This document shows, piece after piece, positions 1 through 11,230 of a DNA stretch of 64,000 bases. Location: the NCBI GenBank assembly GCA_964057225.1, contig OZ059898.1:16965267-17029266 (forward strand), read 5' to 3'. Numbering within the stretch: position 1 is the first letter of the stretch; every line of letters starts with the position of its first letter. The notes beneath the pieces are model-generated. The model ran no database searches. It had not been told where the DNA came from and was given only the letters and a program-made list of their open reading frames with translations. The stretch comes from Auanema rhodensis. Taxonomy: Eukaryota; Nematoda; Chromadorea; Rhabditida; Rhabditidae. The position numbers were made by a program, and so were the translations under genes.

Positions 1-66
1 CATTTTTCAAACAATCATAACTAATTTTTGTATTAAGCGTTTTTCAATGTAGTATAGTGCATTTGA

Positions 67-125
67 TGCGGATTTTTAAGCTGCGTCGATCTGTGTTATC
101 AAATTTGCGCTAGCTTAAAAATGCA
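67..125. repeat. Long interrupted inverted repeat inside the monomer
   Basis: ATTTTTAAGCT at 72-82 pairs exactly with AGCTTAAAAAT at 112-122. The inner GCG (83-85) can pair with CGC (108-110) across a one-base bulge at 111. The outer TGC (67-69) can pair with GCA (123-125) across a two-base bulge. The loop is about 22 bases. The same dyad is present in every monomer but is often imperfect, because classes B (A80), C, D, F and G (C77) change only the left arm. The right arm stays nearly constant, so I see no compensatory change. This argues against selection for an RNA hairpin and leaves a DNA-level role or chance. Confidence 0.8.
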
Positions 126-139
126 CCGAGATATCAACT

Positions 140-161
140 GATATAAGTTCACACTTATATC
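140..161. repeat. Short-loop hairpin, 9-bp arms, 4-base loop
   Basis: GATATAAGT (140-148), loop TCAC, ACTTATATC (153-161): a perfect 9-bp inverted repeat. It is kept in nearly every monomer. Exceptions that I saw are in the monomers starting 702 (right arm), 1403 (left arm), 11582 and 17549 (ACATATATAC in the right arm), and 47033 and 50190 (AAGATAACAC, which shortens the stem to 8 bp). Just upstream, ATATCA-AC-TGATAT forms another small dyad in monomers with C135; G135 monomers (classes B, E, G) lose it. Several hybrid monomers switch class in the interval that contains this hairpin. Confidence 0.88.
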
Positions 162-271
162 CTCGATTTTCACCCTGAAGAAATAATTTTTTCGTTGAAT
201 AACATTGTCCATCGTCTTTGCCTTGAAAAAAGGAATCAAAAACATCTACTTTTTGCTAAATTATTCTGAAA

Positions 272-283
272 TTTTTCGAAAAA
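272..283. repeat. 12-bp perfect palindrome centred on TTCGAA
   Basis: TTTTTCGAAAAA is self-complementary and sits in a run of alternating A and T tracts (about 272-303). It is retained in almost all monomers; the G272 variant (GAAGTTTTTCG) changes only the base before it, and the copy near 44496 (GAAAGTTTTCG) disturbs it. Tract centres are about 6-7 bp apart, so this is not simple helical phasing, and I make no claim of curvature. Confidence 0.85.
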
Positions 284-362
284 ATTTTTGTCAAAATGTT
301 TTTGGAAGCAATGTTGAGTGTACATGGAAACTCAACATACACTAATGCATCATTTTTCAAAC
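273..362. other. Low-variation segment spanning the monomer junction
   Basis: From about monomer position 273 to position 11 of the next monomer I find only one recurrent variant (about position 313). The rest of the monomer (positions 12-272) holds some twenty recurrent variant sites. This pattern repeats through the array. It includes the 9-bp dyad described at 311-338. Uneven variation inside a satellite monomer is often read as constraint on a bound protein or nucleosome position; uneven conversion tracts could also produce it. Confidence 0.7.
311..338. repeat. Conserved 9-bp dyad near the monomer end
   Basis: ATGTTGAGT (311-319), loop GTACATGGAA, ACTCAACAT (330-338): perfect 9-bp arms. 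Arms are broken by one base in the monomers with GCAATTTTGAG (starts 351, 1403, 1754, 15443, 21410, 23868, 24921, 30888) and in those with GGAACCTCAAC (48435, 51592). The loop varies in CATGTAAACT copies (702, 14741, 20708), in CATGAAAACT (15092) and in TTTACATGG (1053). All other copies look intact, so this is one of the best conserved parts of the repeat and a plausible protein-binding dyad. That role is inference. Confidence 0.88.
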
Positions 363-701
363 GATCATAACTAATTTTTGTATTAAGCGTTTCTCAATGT
401 AGTATAGTGCATTCGATGCGGATTTTTAAGCTGCGTCGATCTGTGTTATCAGATTTGCGCTAGCTTAAAAATGCACCGAGATATCAACTGATATAAGTTC
501 ACACTTATATCCTCGATTTTCACCCTGAAGAATTATTTTTTTCGTTGAATAACATTGTCCATCGTCTTTGCCTTGAAAAAAGGAATCTAAAAACATCTAC
601 TTTTTGCTAAATTATTCTGAAATTTTTCGAAAAAATTTTTGTCAAAATGTTTTTGGAAGCAATTTTGAGTGTACATGGAAACTCAACATACACTAATGCA
701 T
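351..701. repeat. Reference 351-bp monomer (class I example)
   Basis: This copy is used here to define monomer positions 1-351. Recurrent variant sites are 12, 43, 45, 64, 70, 77, 80, 100, 102, 107, 110, 135, 183, 186, 193, 210, 227, 233, 267, 272 and about 313. In class terms it has C64, T77/G80, G102, G107, C135, T183/T186 and G233, with GCAATTTTGAG near position 313. Similar copies start at 1403, 15443 and 21410. The length equals 3 x 117, so a frame without stops would stay open through the array. However, forward stops begin at positions 18, 22 and 50, and reverse-strand stops lie at 7, 15 and 44, closing all six frames. Confidence 0.95.
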
Positions 702-1052
702 CATTTTTCAAACGATCATAACTAATTTTTGTATTAAGCGTTTCTCAATGTAGTATAGTGCATTCGATGCGGATTTTTAAGCTGCGTCGATCTATGTTAT
801 GAGATTTGCGCTAGCTTAAAAATGCACCGAGATATCAACTGATATAAGTTCACACTTATACCCTCGATTTTCACCCTGAAGAATTAATTTTTTCGTTGAA
901 TAACATTGTTCATCGTCTTTGCTTTGAAAAAAGGAATCTAAAAACTTCTATTTTTTGCTAAATTATTTTGAAATTTTTCGAAAAAATTTTTGTCAAAATG
1001 TTTTTGGAAGCAATGTTGAGTGTACATGTAAACTCAACATACACTAATGCAC

Positions 1053-1402
1053 CATTTTTCAAACAATCATAACTAATTTTTGTATTGAGCGTTTTTCAAT
1101 GTAGTATAGTGCATTTGATGCGGATTTTTAAGCTGCGTCGATCTGTGTTATCAAATTTGCGCTAGCTTAAAAATGCACCGAGATATCAACTGATATAAGT
1201 TCACACTTATATCCTCGATTTTCACCCTGAAGAAATAATTTTTTCGTTGAATAACATTGTCCATCGTCTTTGCCTTGAAAAAAGGAATCAAAAACATCTA
1301 CTTTTTGCTAAATTATTCTGAAATTTTTCGAAAAAATTTTTGTCAAAATGTTTTTGGAAGCAATGTTGAGTTTACATGGAAACTCAACATACACTAATGC
1401 AT
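1053..1402. repeat. 350-bp class A monomer with ACCATTTTT start
   Basis: It begins in the context GCACCATTTTT rather than GCATCATTTTT and has CAAACAATC, TATTGAGCG and TTTTTCAATG. It shares the GGAATCAAAAAC one-base deletion with the monomer at 1. The previous monomer ends CATGTAAACT. This marked pair recurs at 14741-15442 and 20708-21409. Confidence 0.9.
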
Positions 1403-3157
1403 CATTTTTCAAACGATCATAACTAATTTTTGTATTAAGCGTTTCTCAATGTAGTATAGTGCATTCGATGCGGATTTTTAAGCTGCGTCGATCTGTGTTA
1501 TCAGATTTGCGCTAGCTTAAAAATGCACCGAGATATCAACTGATATATGTTCACACTTATATCCTCGATTTTCACCCTGAAGAATTATTTTTTTCGTTGA
1601 ATAACATTGTCCATCGTCTTTGCCTTGAAAAAAAGAATCTAAAAACATCTACTTTTTGCTAAATTATTCTGAAATTTTTCGAAAAAATTTTTGTCAAAAT
1701 GTTTTTGGAAGCAATTTTGAGTGTACATGGAAACTCAACATACACTAATGCATCATTTTTCAAACGATCATAACTAATTTTTGTATTAAGCGTTTCTCAA
1801 TGTAGTATAGTGCATTTGATGCGGATTTTTAAGCTGCGTCGATCTGTGTTATCAAATTTGCGCTAGCTTAAAAATGCACCGAGATATCAACTGATATAAG
1901 TTCACACTTATATCCTCGATTTTCACCCTGAAGAATTATTTTTTTCGTTGAATAACATTGTCCATCGTCTTTGCCTTGAAAAAAGGAATCTAAAAACATC
2001 TACTTTTTGCTAAATTATTCTGAAATTTTTCGAAAAAATTTTTGTCAAAATGTTTTTGGAAGCAATTTTGAGTGTACATGGAAACTCAACATACACTAAT
2101 GCATCATTTTTCAAACTATCATAACTAATTTTTGTATTAAGCGTTTCTCAATGTAGTATAGTGCATTTGATGCGGATTTTTAAGCTGCGTCGATCTGTGT
2201 TATCAAATTTGCGCTAGCTTAAAAATGCACCGAGATATCAACTGATATAAGTTCACACTTATATCCTCGATTTTCACCCTGAAGAAATAATTTTTTCGTT
2301 GAATAACATTGTCCATCGTCTTTGCCTTGAAAAAAGGAATCTAAAAACATCTACTTTTTGCTAAATTATTCTGAAATTTTTCGAAAAAATTTTTGTCAAA
2401 ATGTTTTTGGAAGCAATGTTGAGTGTACATGGAAACTCAACATACACTAATGCATCATTTTTCAAACGATCATAACTAATTTTTGTATTAAGCGTTTCTC
2501 AATGTAGTATAGTGCATTCGATGCGGATTTTCAAGCTGCGTCGATCTGTGTTATGAGATTTGCGCTAGCTTAAAAATGCACCGAGATATCAACTGATATA
2601 AGTTCACACTTATATCCTCGATTTTCACCCTGAAGAATTAATTTTTTCGTTGAATAACATTGTCCATCGTCTTTGCTTTGAAAAAAGGAATCTAAAAACA
2701 TCTACTTTTTGCTAAATTATTCTGAAATTTTTCGAAAAAATTTTTGTCAAAATGTTTTTGGAAGCAATGTTGAGTGTACATGGAAACTCAACATACACTA
2801 ATGCATCATTTTTCAAACGATCATAACTAATTTTTGTATTAAGCGTTTCTCAATGTAGTATAGTGCATTCGATGCGGATTTTTAAGCTGCGTCGATCTGT
2901 GTTATGAGATTTGCGCTAGCTTAAAAATGCACCGAGATATCAACTGATATAAGTTCACACTTATATCCTCGATTTTCACCCTGAAGAAATAATTTTTTCG
3001 TTGAATAACATTGTCCATCGTCTTTGCCTTGAAAAAAGGAATCTAAAAACATCTACTTTTTGCTAAATTATTCTGAAATTTTTCGAAAAAATTTTTGTCA
3101 AAATGTTTTTGGAAGCAATGTTGAGTGTACATGGAAACTCAACATACACTAATGCAT

Positions 3158-4912
3158 CATTTTTCAAACGATCATAACTAATTTTTGTATTAAGCGTTTC
3201 TCAATGTAGTATAGTGCATTCGATGCGGATTTTTAAACTGCGTCGATCTGTGTTATCAGATTTGCGCTAGCTTAAAAATGCACCGAGATATGAACTGATA
3301 TAAGTTCACACTTATATCCTCGATTTTCACCCTGAAGAATTATTTTTTTCGTTGAATAACATTGTCTATCGTCTTTGCCTTGAAAAAAGAAATCTAAAAA
3401 CATCTACTTTTTGCTAAATTATTCTGAAATTTTTCGAAAAAATTTTTGTCAAAATGTTTTTGGAAGCAATGTTGAGTGTACATGGAAACTCAACATACAC
3501 TAATGCATCATTTTTCAAACGATCATAACTAATTTTTGTATTAAGCGTTTCTCAATGTAGTATAGTGCATTCGATGCGGATTTTCAAGCTGCGTCGATCT
3601 GTGTTATCAGATTTTCGTTAGCTTAAAAATGCACCGAGATATCAACTGATATAAGTTCACACTTATATCCTCGATTTTCACCCTGAAGAATTAATTTTTT
3701 CGTTGAATAACATTGTCCATCGTCTTTGCCTTGAAAAAAGGAATCTAAAAACATCTACTTTTTGCTAAATTATTTTGAAGTTTTTCGAAAAAATTTTTGT
3801 CAAAATGTTTTTGGAAGCAATGTTGAGTGTACATGGAAACTCAACATACACTAATGCATCATTTTTCAAACGATCATAACTAATTTTTGTATTAAGCGTT
3901 TCTCAATGTAGTATAGTGCATTCGATGCGGATTTTCAAGCTGCGTCGATCTGTGTTATCAGATTTGCGCTAGCTTAAAAATGCACCGAGATATCAACTGA
4001 TATAAGTTCACACTTATATCCTCGATTTTCACCCTGAAGAATTAACTTTTTTGTTGAATAACATTGTCCATCGTCTTTGCCTTGAGAAAAGGAATTTGAA
4101 AACATCTACTTTTTGCTAAATTATTTTGAAATTTTTCGAAAAAATTTTTGTCAAAATGTTTTTGGAAGCAATGTTGAGTGTACATGGAAACTCAACATAC
4201 ACTAATGCATCATTTTTCAAACGATCATAACTAATTTTTGTATTAAGCGTTTCTCAATGTAGTATAGTGCATTTGATGCGGATTTTTAAGCTGCGTCGAT
4301 CTGTGTTATCAAATTTGCGCTAGCTTAAAAATGCACCGAGATATCAACTGATATAAGTTCACACTTATATCCTCGATTTTCACCCTGAAGAAATAATTTT
4401 TTCGTTGAATAACATTGTCCATCGTCTTTGCCTTGAAAAAAGGAATCTAAAAACATCTACTTTTTGCTAAATTATTCTGAAATTTTTCGAAAAAATTTTT
4501 GTCAAAATGTTTTTGGAAGCAATGTTGAGTGTACATGGAAACTCAACATACACTAATGCATCATTTTTCAAACGATCATAACTAATTTTTGTATTAAGCG
4601 TTTCTCAATGTAGTATAGTGCATTCGATGCGGATTTTTAAACTGCGTCGATCTGTGTTATCAGATTTGCGCTAGCTTAAAAATGCACCGAGATATCAACT
4701 GATATAAGTTCACACTTATATCCTCGATTTTCACCCTGAAGAAATAATTTTTTCGTTGAATAACATTGTCCATCGTCTTTGCCTTGAAAAAAGGAATCTA
4801 AAAACATCTACTTTTTGCTAAATTATTCTGAAATTTTTCGAAAAAATTTTTGTCAAAATGTTTTTGGAAGCAATGTTGAGTGTACATGGAAACTCAACAT
4901 ACACTAATGCAT
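3158..4912. repeat. 5-mer HOR (1755 bp), copy 1
   Basis: Order: B with T210 (3158), C with TTTTGAAG (3509), D with AATTAACTTT (3860), A (4211), and a B/A hybrid (4562) that has A80 and G102 but C135 and A183/A186. The next 1755 bp repeat this order with the same variant bases; I saw no difference between the two copies. Confidence 0.9.
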
Positions 4913-6667
4913 CATTTTTCAAACGATCATAACTAATTTTTGTATTAAGCGTTTCTCAATGTAGTATAGTGCATTCGATGCGGATTTTTAAACTGCGTCG
5001 ATCTGTGTTATCAGATTTGCGCTAGCTTAAAAATGCACCGAGATATGAACTGATATAAGTTCACACTTATATCCTCGATTTTCACCCTGAAGAATTATTT
5101 TTTTCGTTGAATAACATTGTCTATCGTCTTTGCCTTGAAAAAAGAAATCTAAAAACATCTACTTTTTGCTAAATTATTCTGAAATTTTTCGAAAAAATTT
5201 TTGTCAAAATGTTTTTGGAAGCAATGTTGAGTGTACATGGAAACTCAACATACACTAATGCATCATTTTTCAAACGATCATAACTAATTTTTGTATTAAG
5301 CGTTTCTCAATGTAGTATAGTGCATTCGATGCGGATTTTCAAGCTGCGTCGATCTGTGTTATCAGATTTTCGTTAGCTTAAAAATGCACCGAGATATCAA
5401 CTGATATAAGTTCACACTTATATCCTCGATTTTCACCCTGAAGAATTAATTTTTTCGTTGAATAACATTGTCCATCGTCTTTGCCTTGAAAAAAGGAATC
5501 TAAAAACATCTACTTTTTGCTAAATTATTTTGAAGTTTTTCGAAAAAATTTTTGTCAAAATGTTTTTGGAAGCAATGTTGAGTGTACATGGAAACTCAAC
5601 ATACACTAATGCATCATTTTTCAAACGATCATAACTAATTTTTGTATTAAGCGTTTCTCAATGTAGTATAGTGCATTCGATGCGGATTTTCAAGCTGCGT
5701 CGATCTGTGTTATCAGATTTGCGCTAGCTTAAAAATGCACCGAGATATCAACTGATATAAGTTCACACTTATATCCTCGATTTTCACCCTGAAGAATTAA
5801 CTTTTTTGTTGAATAACATTGTCCATCGTCTTTGCCTTGAGAAAAGGAATTTGAAAACATCTACTTTTTGCTAAATTATTTTGAAATTTTTCGAAAAAAT
5901 TTTTGTCAAAATGTTTTTGGAAGCAATGTTGAGTGTACATGGAAACTCAACATACACTAATGCATCATTTTTCAAACGATCATAACTAATTTTTGTATTA
6001 AGCGTTTCTCAATGTAGTATAGTGCATTTGATGCGGATTTTTAAGCTGCGTCGATCTGTGTTATCAAATTTGCGCTAGCTTAAAAATGCACCGAGATATC
6101 AACTGATATAAGTTCACACTTATATCCTCGATTTTCACCCTGAAGAAATAATTTTTTCGTTGAATAACATTGTCCATCGTCTTTGCCTTGAAAAAAGGAA
6201 TCTAAAAACATCTACTTTTTGCTAAATTATTCTGAAATTTTTCGAAAAAATTTTTGTCAAAATGTTTTTGGAAGCAATGTTGAGTGTACATGGAAACTCA
6301 ACATACACTAATGCATCATTTTTCAAACGATCATAACTAATTTTTGTATTAAGCGTTTCTCAATGTAGTATAGTGCATTCGATGCGGATTTTTAAACTGC
6401 GTCGATCTGTGTTATCAGATTTGCGCTAGCTTAAAAATGCACCGAGATATCAACTGATATAAGTTCACACTTATATCCTCGATTTTCACCCTGAAGAAAT
6501 AATTTTTTCGTTGAATAACATTGTCCATCGTCTTTGCCTTGAAAAAAGGAATCTAAAAACATCTACTTTTTGCTAAATTATTCTGAAATTTTTCGAAAAA
6601 ATTTTTGTCAAAATGTTTTTGGAAGCAATGTTGAGTGTACATGGAAACTCAACATACACTAATGCAT
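4913..6667. repeat. 5-mer HOR (1755 bp), copy 2
   Basis: Monomers 4913 B, 5264 C, 5615 D, 5966 A and 6317 B/A hybrid match copy 1 at every class site I compared, including rare ones such as AATTAACTTT, GAGAAAAGG and TTTTGAAGTTT. Confidence 0.9.
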
Positions 6668-8422
6668 CATTTTTCAAACGATCATAACTAATTTTTGTAT
6701 TAAGCGTTTCTCAATGTAGTATAGTGCATTCGATGCGGATTTTTAAACTGCGTCGATCTGTGTTATCAGATTTGCGCTAGCTTAAAAATGCACCGAGATA
6801 TGAACTGATATAAGTTCACACTTATATCCTCGATTTTCACCCTGAAGAATTATTTTTTTCGTTGAATAACATTGTCTATCGTCTTTGCCTTGAAAAAAGA
6901 AATCTAAAAACATCTACTTTTTGCTAAATTATTCTGAAATTTTTCGAAAAAATTTTTGTCAAAATGTTTTTGGAAGCAATGTTGAGTGTACATGGAAACT
7001 CAACATACACTAATGCATCATTTTTCAAACGATCATAACTAATTTTTGTATTAAGCGTTTCTCAATGTAGTATAGTGCATTCGATGCGGATTTTTAAACT
7101 GCGTCGATCTGTGTTATCAGATTTGCGCTAGCTTAAAAATGCACCGAGATATGAACTGATATAAGTTCACACTTATATCCTCGATTTTCACCCTGAAGAA
7201 TTATTTTTTTCGTTGAATAACATTGTCTATCGTCTTTGCCTTGAAAAAAGAAATCTAAAAACATCTACTTTTTGCTAAATTATTCTGAAATTTTTCGAAA
7301 AAATTTTTGTCAAAATGTTTTTGGAAGCAATGTTGAGTGTACATGGAAACTCAACATACACTAATGCATCATTTTTCAAACGATCATAACTAATTTTTGT
7401 ATTAAGCGTTTCTCAATGTAGTATAGTGCATTCGATGCGGATTTTCAAGCTGCGTCGATCTGTGTTATCAGATTTTCGTTAGCTTAAAAATGCACCGAGA
7501 TATCAACTGATATAAGTTCACACTTATATCCTCGATTTTCACCCTGAAGAATTAATTTTTTCGTTGAATAACATTGTCCATCGTCTTTGCCTTGAAAAAA
7601 GGAATCTAAAAACATCTACTTTTTGCTAAATTATTTTGAAGTTTTTCGAAAAAATTTTTGTCAAAATGTTTTTGGAAGCAATGTTGAGTGTACATGGAAA
7701 CTCAACATACACTAATGCATCATTTTTCAAACGATCATAACTAATTTTTGTATTAAGCGTTTCTCAATGTAGTATAGTGCATTCGATGCGGATTTTCAAG
7801 CTGCGTCGATCTGTGTTATCAGATTTGCGCTAGCTTAAAAATGCACCGAGATATCAACTGATATAAGTTCACACTTATATCCTCGATTTTCACCCTGAAG
7901 AATTAACTTTTTTGTTGAATAACATTGTCCATCGTCTTTGCCTTGAGAAAAGGAATTTGAAAACATCTACTTTTTGCTAAATTATTTTGAAATTTTTCGA
8001 AAAAATTTTTGTCAAAATGTTTTTGGAAGCAATGTTGAGTGTACATGGAAACTCAACATACACTAATGCATCATTTTTCAAACGATCATAACTAATTTTT
8101 GTATTAAGCGTTTCTCAATGTAGTATAGTGCATTTGATGCGGATTTTTAAGCTGCGTCGATCTGTGTTATCAAATTTGCGCTAGCTTAAAAATGCACCGA
8201 GATATCAACTGATATAAGTTCACACTTATATCCTCGATTTTCACCCTGAAGAAATAATTTTTTCGTTGAATAACATTGTCCATCGTCTTTGCCTTGAAAA
8301 AAGGAATCTAAAAACATCTACTTTTTGCTAAATTATTCTGAAATTTTTCGAAAAAATTTTTGTCAAAATGTTTTTGGAAGCAATGTTGAGTGTACATGGA
8401 AACTCAACATACACTAATGCAT
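6668..8422. repeat. 5-mer HOR, rearranged third copy
   Basis: Order: B (6668), B (7019), C (7370), D (7721), A (8072). Class B appears twice in a row, both with T210, and the B/A hybrid expected after A is replaced by a normal B at 8423 with C210. This fits one monomer gained at the left and an exchange at the right edge of the third copy. Confidence 0.85.
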
Positions 8423-9475
8423 CATTTTTCAAACGATCATAACTAATTTTTGTATTAAGCGTTTCTCAATGTAGTATAGTGCATTCGATGCGGATTTTTA
8501 AACTGCGTCGATCTGTGTTATCAGATTTGCGCTAGCTTAAAAATGCACCGAGATATGAACTGATATAAGTTCACACTTATATCCTCGATTTTCACCCTGA
8601 AGAATTATTTTTTTCGTTGAATAACATTGTCCATCGTCTTTGCCTTGAAAAAAGAAATCTAAAAACATCTACTTTTTGCTAAATTATTCTGAAATTTTTC
8701 GAAAAAATTTTTGTCAAAATGTTTTTGGAAGCAATGTTGAGTGTACATGGAAACTCAACATACACTAATGCATCATTTTTCAAACGATCATAACTAATTT
8801 TTGTATTAAGCGTTTCTCAATGTAGTATAGTGCATTCGATGCGGATTTTTAAACTGCGTCGATCTGTGTTATCAGATTTGCGCTAGCTTAAAAATGCACC
8901 GAGATATGAACTGATATAAGTTCACACTTATATCCTCGATTTTCACCCTGAAGAATTAACTTTTTTGTTGAATAACATTGTCCATCGTCTTTGCCTTGAG
9001 AAAAGGAATTTGAAAACATCTACTTTTTGCTAAATTATTTTGAAATTTTTCGAAAAAATTTTTGTCAAAATGTTTTTGGAAGCAATGTTGAGTGTACATG
9101 GAAACTCAACATACACTAATGCATCATTTTTCAAACGATCATAACTAATTTTTGTATTAAGCGTTTCTCAATGTAGTATAGTGCATTTGATGCGGATTTT
9201 TAAGCTGCGTCGATCTGTGTTATCAAATTTGCGCTAGCTTAAAAATGCACCGAGATATCAACTGATATAAGTTCACACTTATATCCTCGATTTTCACCCT
9301 GAAGAAATAATTTTTTCGTTGAATAACATTGTCCATCGTCTTTGCCTTGAAAAAAGGAATCTAAAAACATCTACTTTTTGCTAAATTATTCTGAAATTTT
9401 TCGAAAAAATTTTTGTCAAAATGTTTTTGGAAGCAATGTTGAGTGTACATGGAAACTCAACATACACTAATGCAT
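8423..9475. repeat. Mixed segment B, B/D hybrid, A
   Basis: 8423 is B, 8774 is a B/D hybrid and 9125 is A. It follows the decayed 5-mer, from which the D half and the A monomer probably came. Confidence 0.8.
8774..9124. repeat. B/D hybrid monomer
   Basis: The first part has A80, G102, G107 and G135 as in class B. The second part has AATTAACTTT, T193, G227, AATTTGAAAAC and T267 as in class D. The switch falls between positions 135 and 183, an interval that contains the 9-bp hairpin. The following monomer is A, as after D elsewhere. Confidence 0.88.
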
Positions 9476-10879
9476 CATTTTTCAAACGATCATAACTAAT
9501 TTTTGTATTAAGCGTTTCTCAATGTAGTATAGTGCATTCGATGCGGATTTTTAAACTGCGTCGATCTGTGTTATCAGATTTGCGCTAGCTTAAAAATGCA
9601 CCGAGATATGAACTGATATAAGTTCACACTTATATCCTCGATTTTCACCCTGAAGAATTATTTTTTTCGTTGAATAACATTGTCCATCGTCTTTGCCTTG
9701 AAAAAAGAAATCTAAAAACATCTACTTTTTGCTAAATTATTCTGAAATTTTTCGAAAAAATTTTTGTCAAAATGTTTTTGGAAGCAATGTTGAGTGTACA
9801 TGGAAACTCAACATACACTAATGCATCATTTTTCAAACGATCATAACTAATTTTTGTATTAAGCGTTTCTCAATGTAGTATAGTGCATTCGATGCGGATT
9901 TTCAAGCTGCGTCGATCTGTGTTATCAGATTTTCGCTAGCTTAAAAATGCACCGAGATATGAACTGATATAAGTTCACACTTATATCCTCGATTTTCACC
10001 CTGAAGAATTATTTTTTTCGTTGAATAACATTGTCCATCGTCTTTGCCTTGAAAAAAGGAATCTAAAAACATCTACTTTTTGCTAAATTATTCTGAAATT
10101 TTTCGAAAAAATTTTTGTCAAAATGTTTTTGGAAGCAATGTTGAGTGTACATGGAAACTCAACATACACTAATGCATCATTTTTCAAACGATCATAACTA
10201 ATTTTTGTATTAAGCGTTTCTCAATGTAGTATAGTGCATTCGATGCGGATTTTTAAACTGCGTCGATCTGTGTTATCAGATTTGCGCTAGCTTAAAAATG
10301 CACCGAGATATGAACTGATATAAGTTCACACTTATATCCTCGATTTTCACCCTGAAGAATTATTTTTTTCGTTGAATAACATTGTCCATCGTCTTTGCCT
10401 TGAAAAAAGAAATCTAAAAACATCTACTTTTTGCTAAATTATTCTGAAATTTTTCGAAAAAATTTTTGTCAAAATGTTTTTGGAAGCAATGTTGAGTGTA
10501 CATGGAAACTCAACATACACTAATGCATCATTTTTCAAACGATCATAACTAATTTTTGTATTAAGCGTTTCTCAATGTAGTATAGTGCATTCGATGCGGA
10601 TTTTCAAGCTGCGTCGATCTGTGTTATCAGATTTTCGCTAGCTTAAAAATGCACCGAGATATGAACTGATATAAGTTCACACTTATATCCTCGATTTTCA
10701 CCCTGAAGAATTATTTTTTTCGTTGAATAACATTGTCCATCGTCTTTGCCTTGAAAAAAGGAATCTAAAAACATCTACTTTTTGCTAAATTATTCTGAAA
10801 TTTTTCGAAAAAATTTTTGTCAAAATGTTTTTGGAAGCAATGTTGAGTGTACATGGAAACTCAACATACACTAATGCAT
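9476..10879. repeat. B-G dimer (702 bp) repeated twice
   Basis: 9476 B, 9827 G (with G233), 10178 B, 10529 G (with G233). The two 702-bp units agree at all class sites I compared. The same dimer type recurs at 52645-54048 and 54751-56154. Confidence 0.85.
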
Positions 10880-11230
10880 CATTTTTCAAACGATCATAAC
10901 TAATTTTTGTATTAAGCGTTTCTTAATGTAGTATAGTGCATTCGATGCGGATTTTTAAGCTGCGTCGATCTGTGTTATCAGATTTGCGCTAGCTTAAAAA
11001 TGCACCGAGATATGAACTGATATAAGTTCACACTTATATCCTCGATTTTCACCCTGAAGAATTATTTTTTTCGTTGAATAACATTGTCCATCGTCTTTGC
11101 CTTGAAAAAAGAAATCTAAAAACATCTACTTTTTGCTAAATTATTCTGAAATTTTTCGAAAAAATTTTTGTCAAAATGTTTTTGGAAGCAATGTTGAGTG
11201 TACATGGAAACTCAACATACACTAATGCAT
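10880..11230. repeat. Class E monomer with T45
   Basis: It has TTTCTTAATG (T45) and is otherwise class E. The run B-G-E(T45)-C seen from 10178 to 11581 also occurs from 34046 to 35449, and in altered form from 36152 and 53347. These dispersed cassettes mark exchanges over tens of kilobases. Confidence 0.8.

Larger units (their letters stand above)
1..350. repeat. 350-bp class A monomer
   Basis: One base is missing after GGAATC (GGAATCAAAAAC instead of GGAATCTAAAAAC). It carries CAAACAATC at position 12, TTTTTCAATG at 43, T64 and A102. It resembles the monomer at 1053, which has the same deletion, so these two derive from one event. Confidence 0.9.
1..3157. repeat. Mixed segment, nine monomers, no clean HOR
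   Basis: Starts and classes: 1 A (350 bp), 351 I, 702 H, 1053 A (350 bp), 1403 I, 1754 A/I hybrid, 2105 A, 2456 H with C77, 2807 H/A hybrid. The pair at 1-701 repeats at 1053-1753, spaced 1052 bp. The H-A-I run from 702 to 1753 reappears, modified, near 14741 and 20708. The left edge is inside the array. Confidence 0.85.

Noticed and set aside
130-165. Hammerhead ribozyme, as carried by some animal satellites
   Set aside because: The core CTGATGA is absent on both strands; only CTGATAT is found. I saw no GAAA in the expected arrangement.
188-206. CENP-B box-like sequence TTTCGTTGAATAACATT
   Set aside because: It shares TTCGTTG and one following A with the mammalian CENP-B box but lacks the CGGG half that the protein needs. 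The match is probably chance in an AT-rich repeat.
272-303. Phased A-tract DNA bend
   Set aside because: Tract centres are about 6-7 bp apart and alternate between A and T runs, which does not match the helical repeat.
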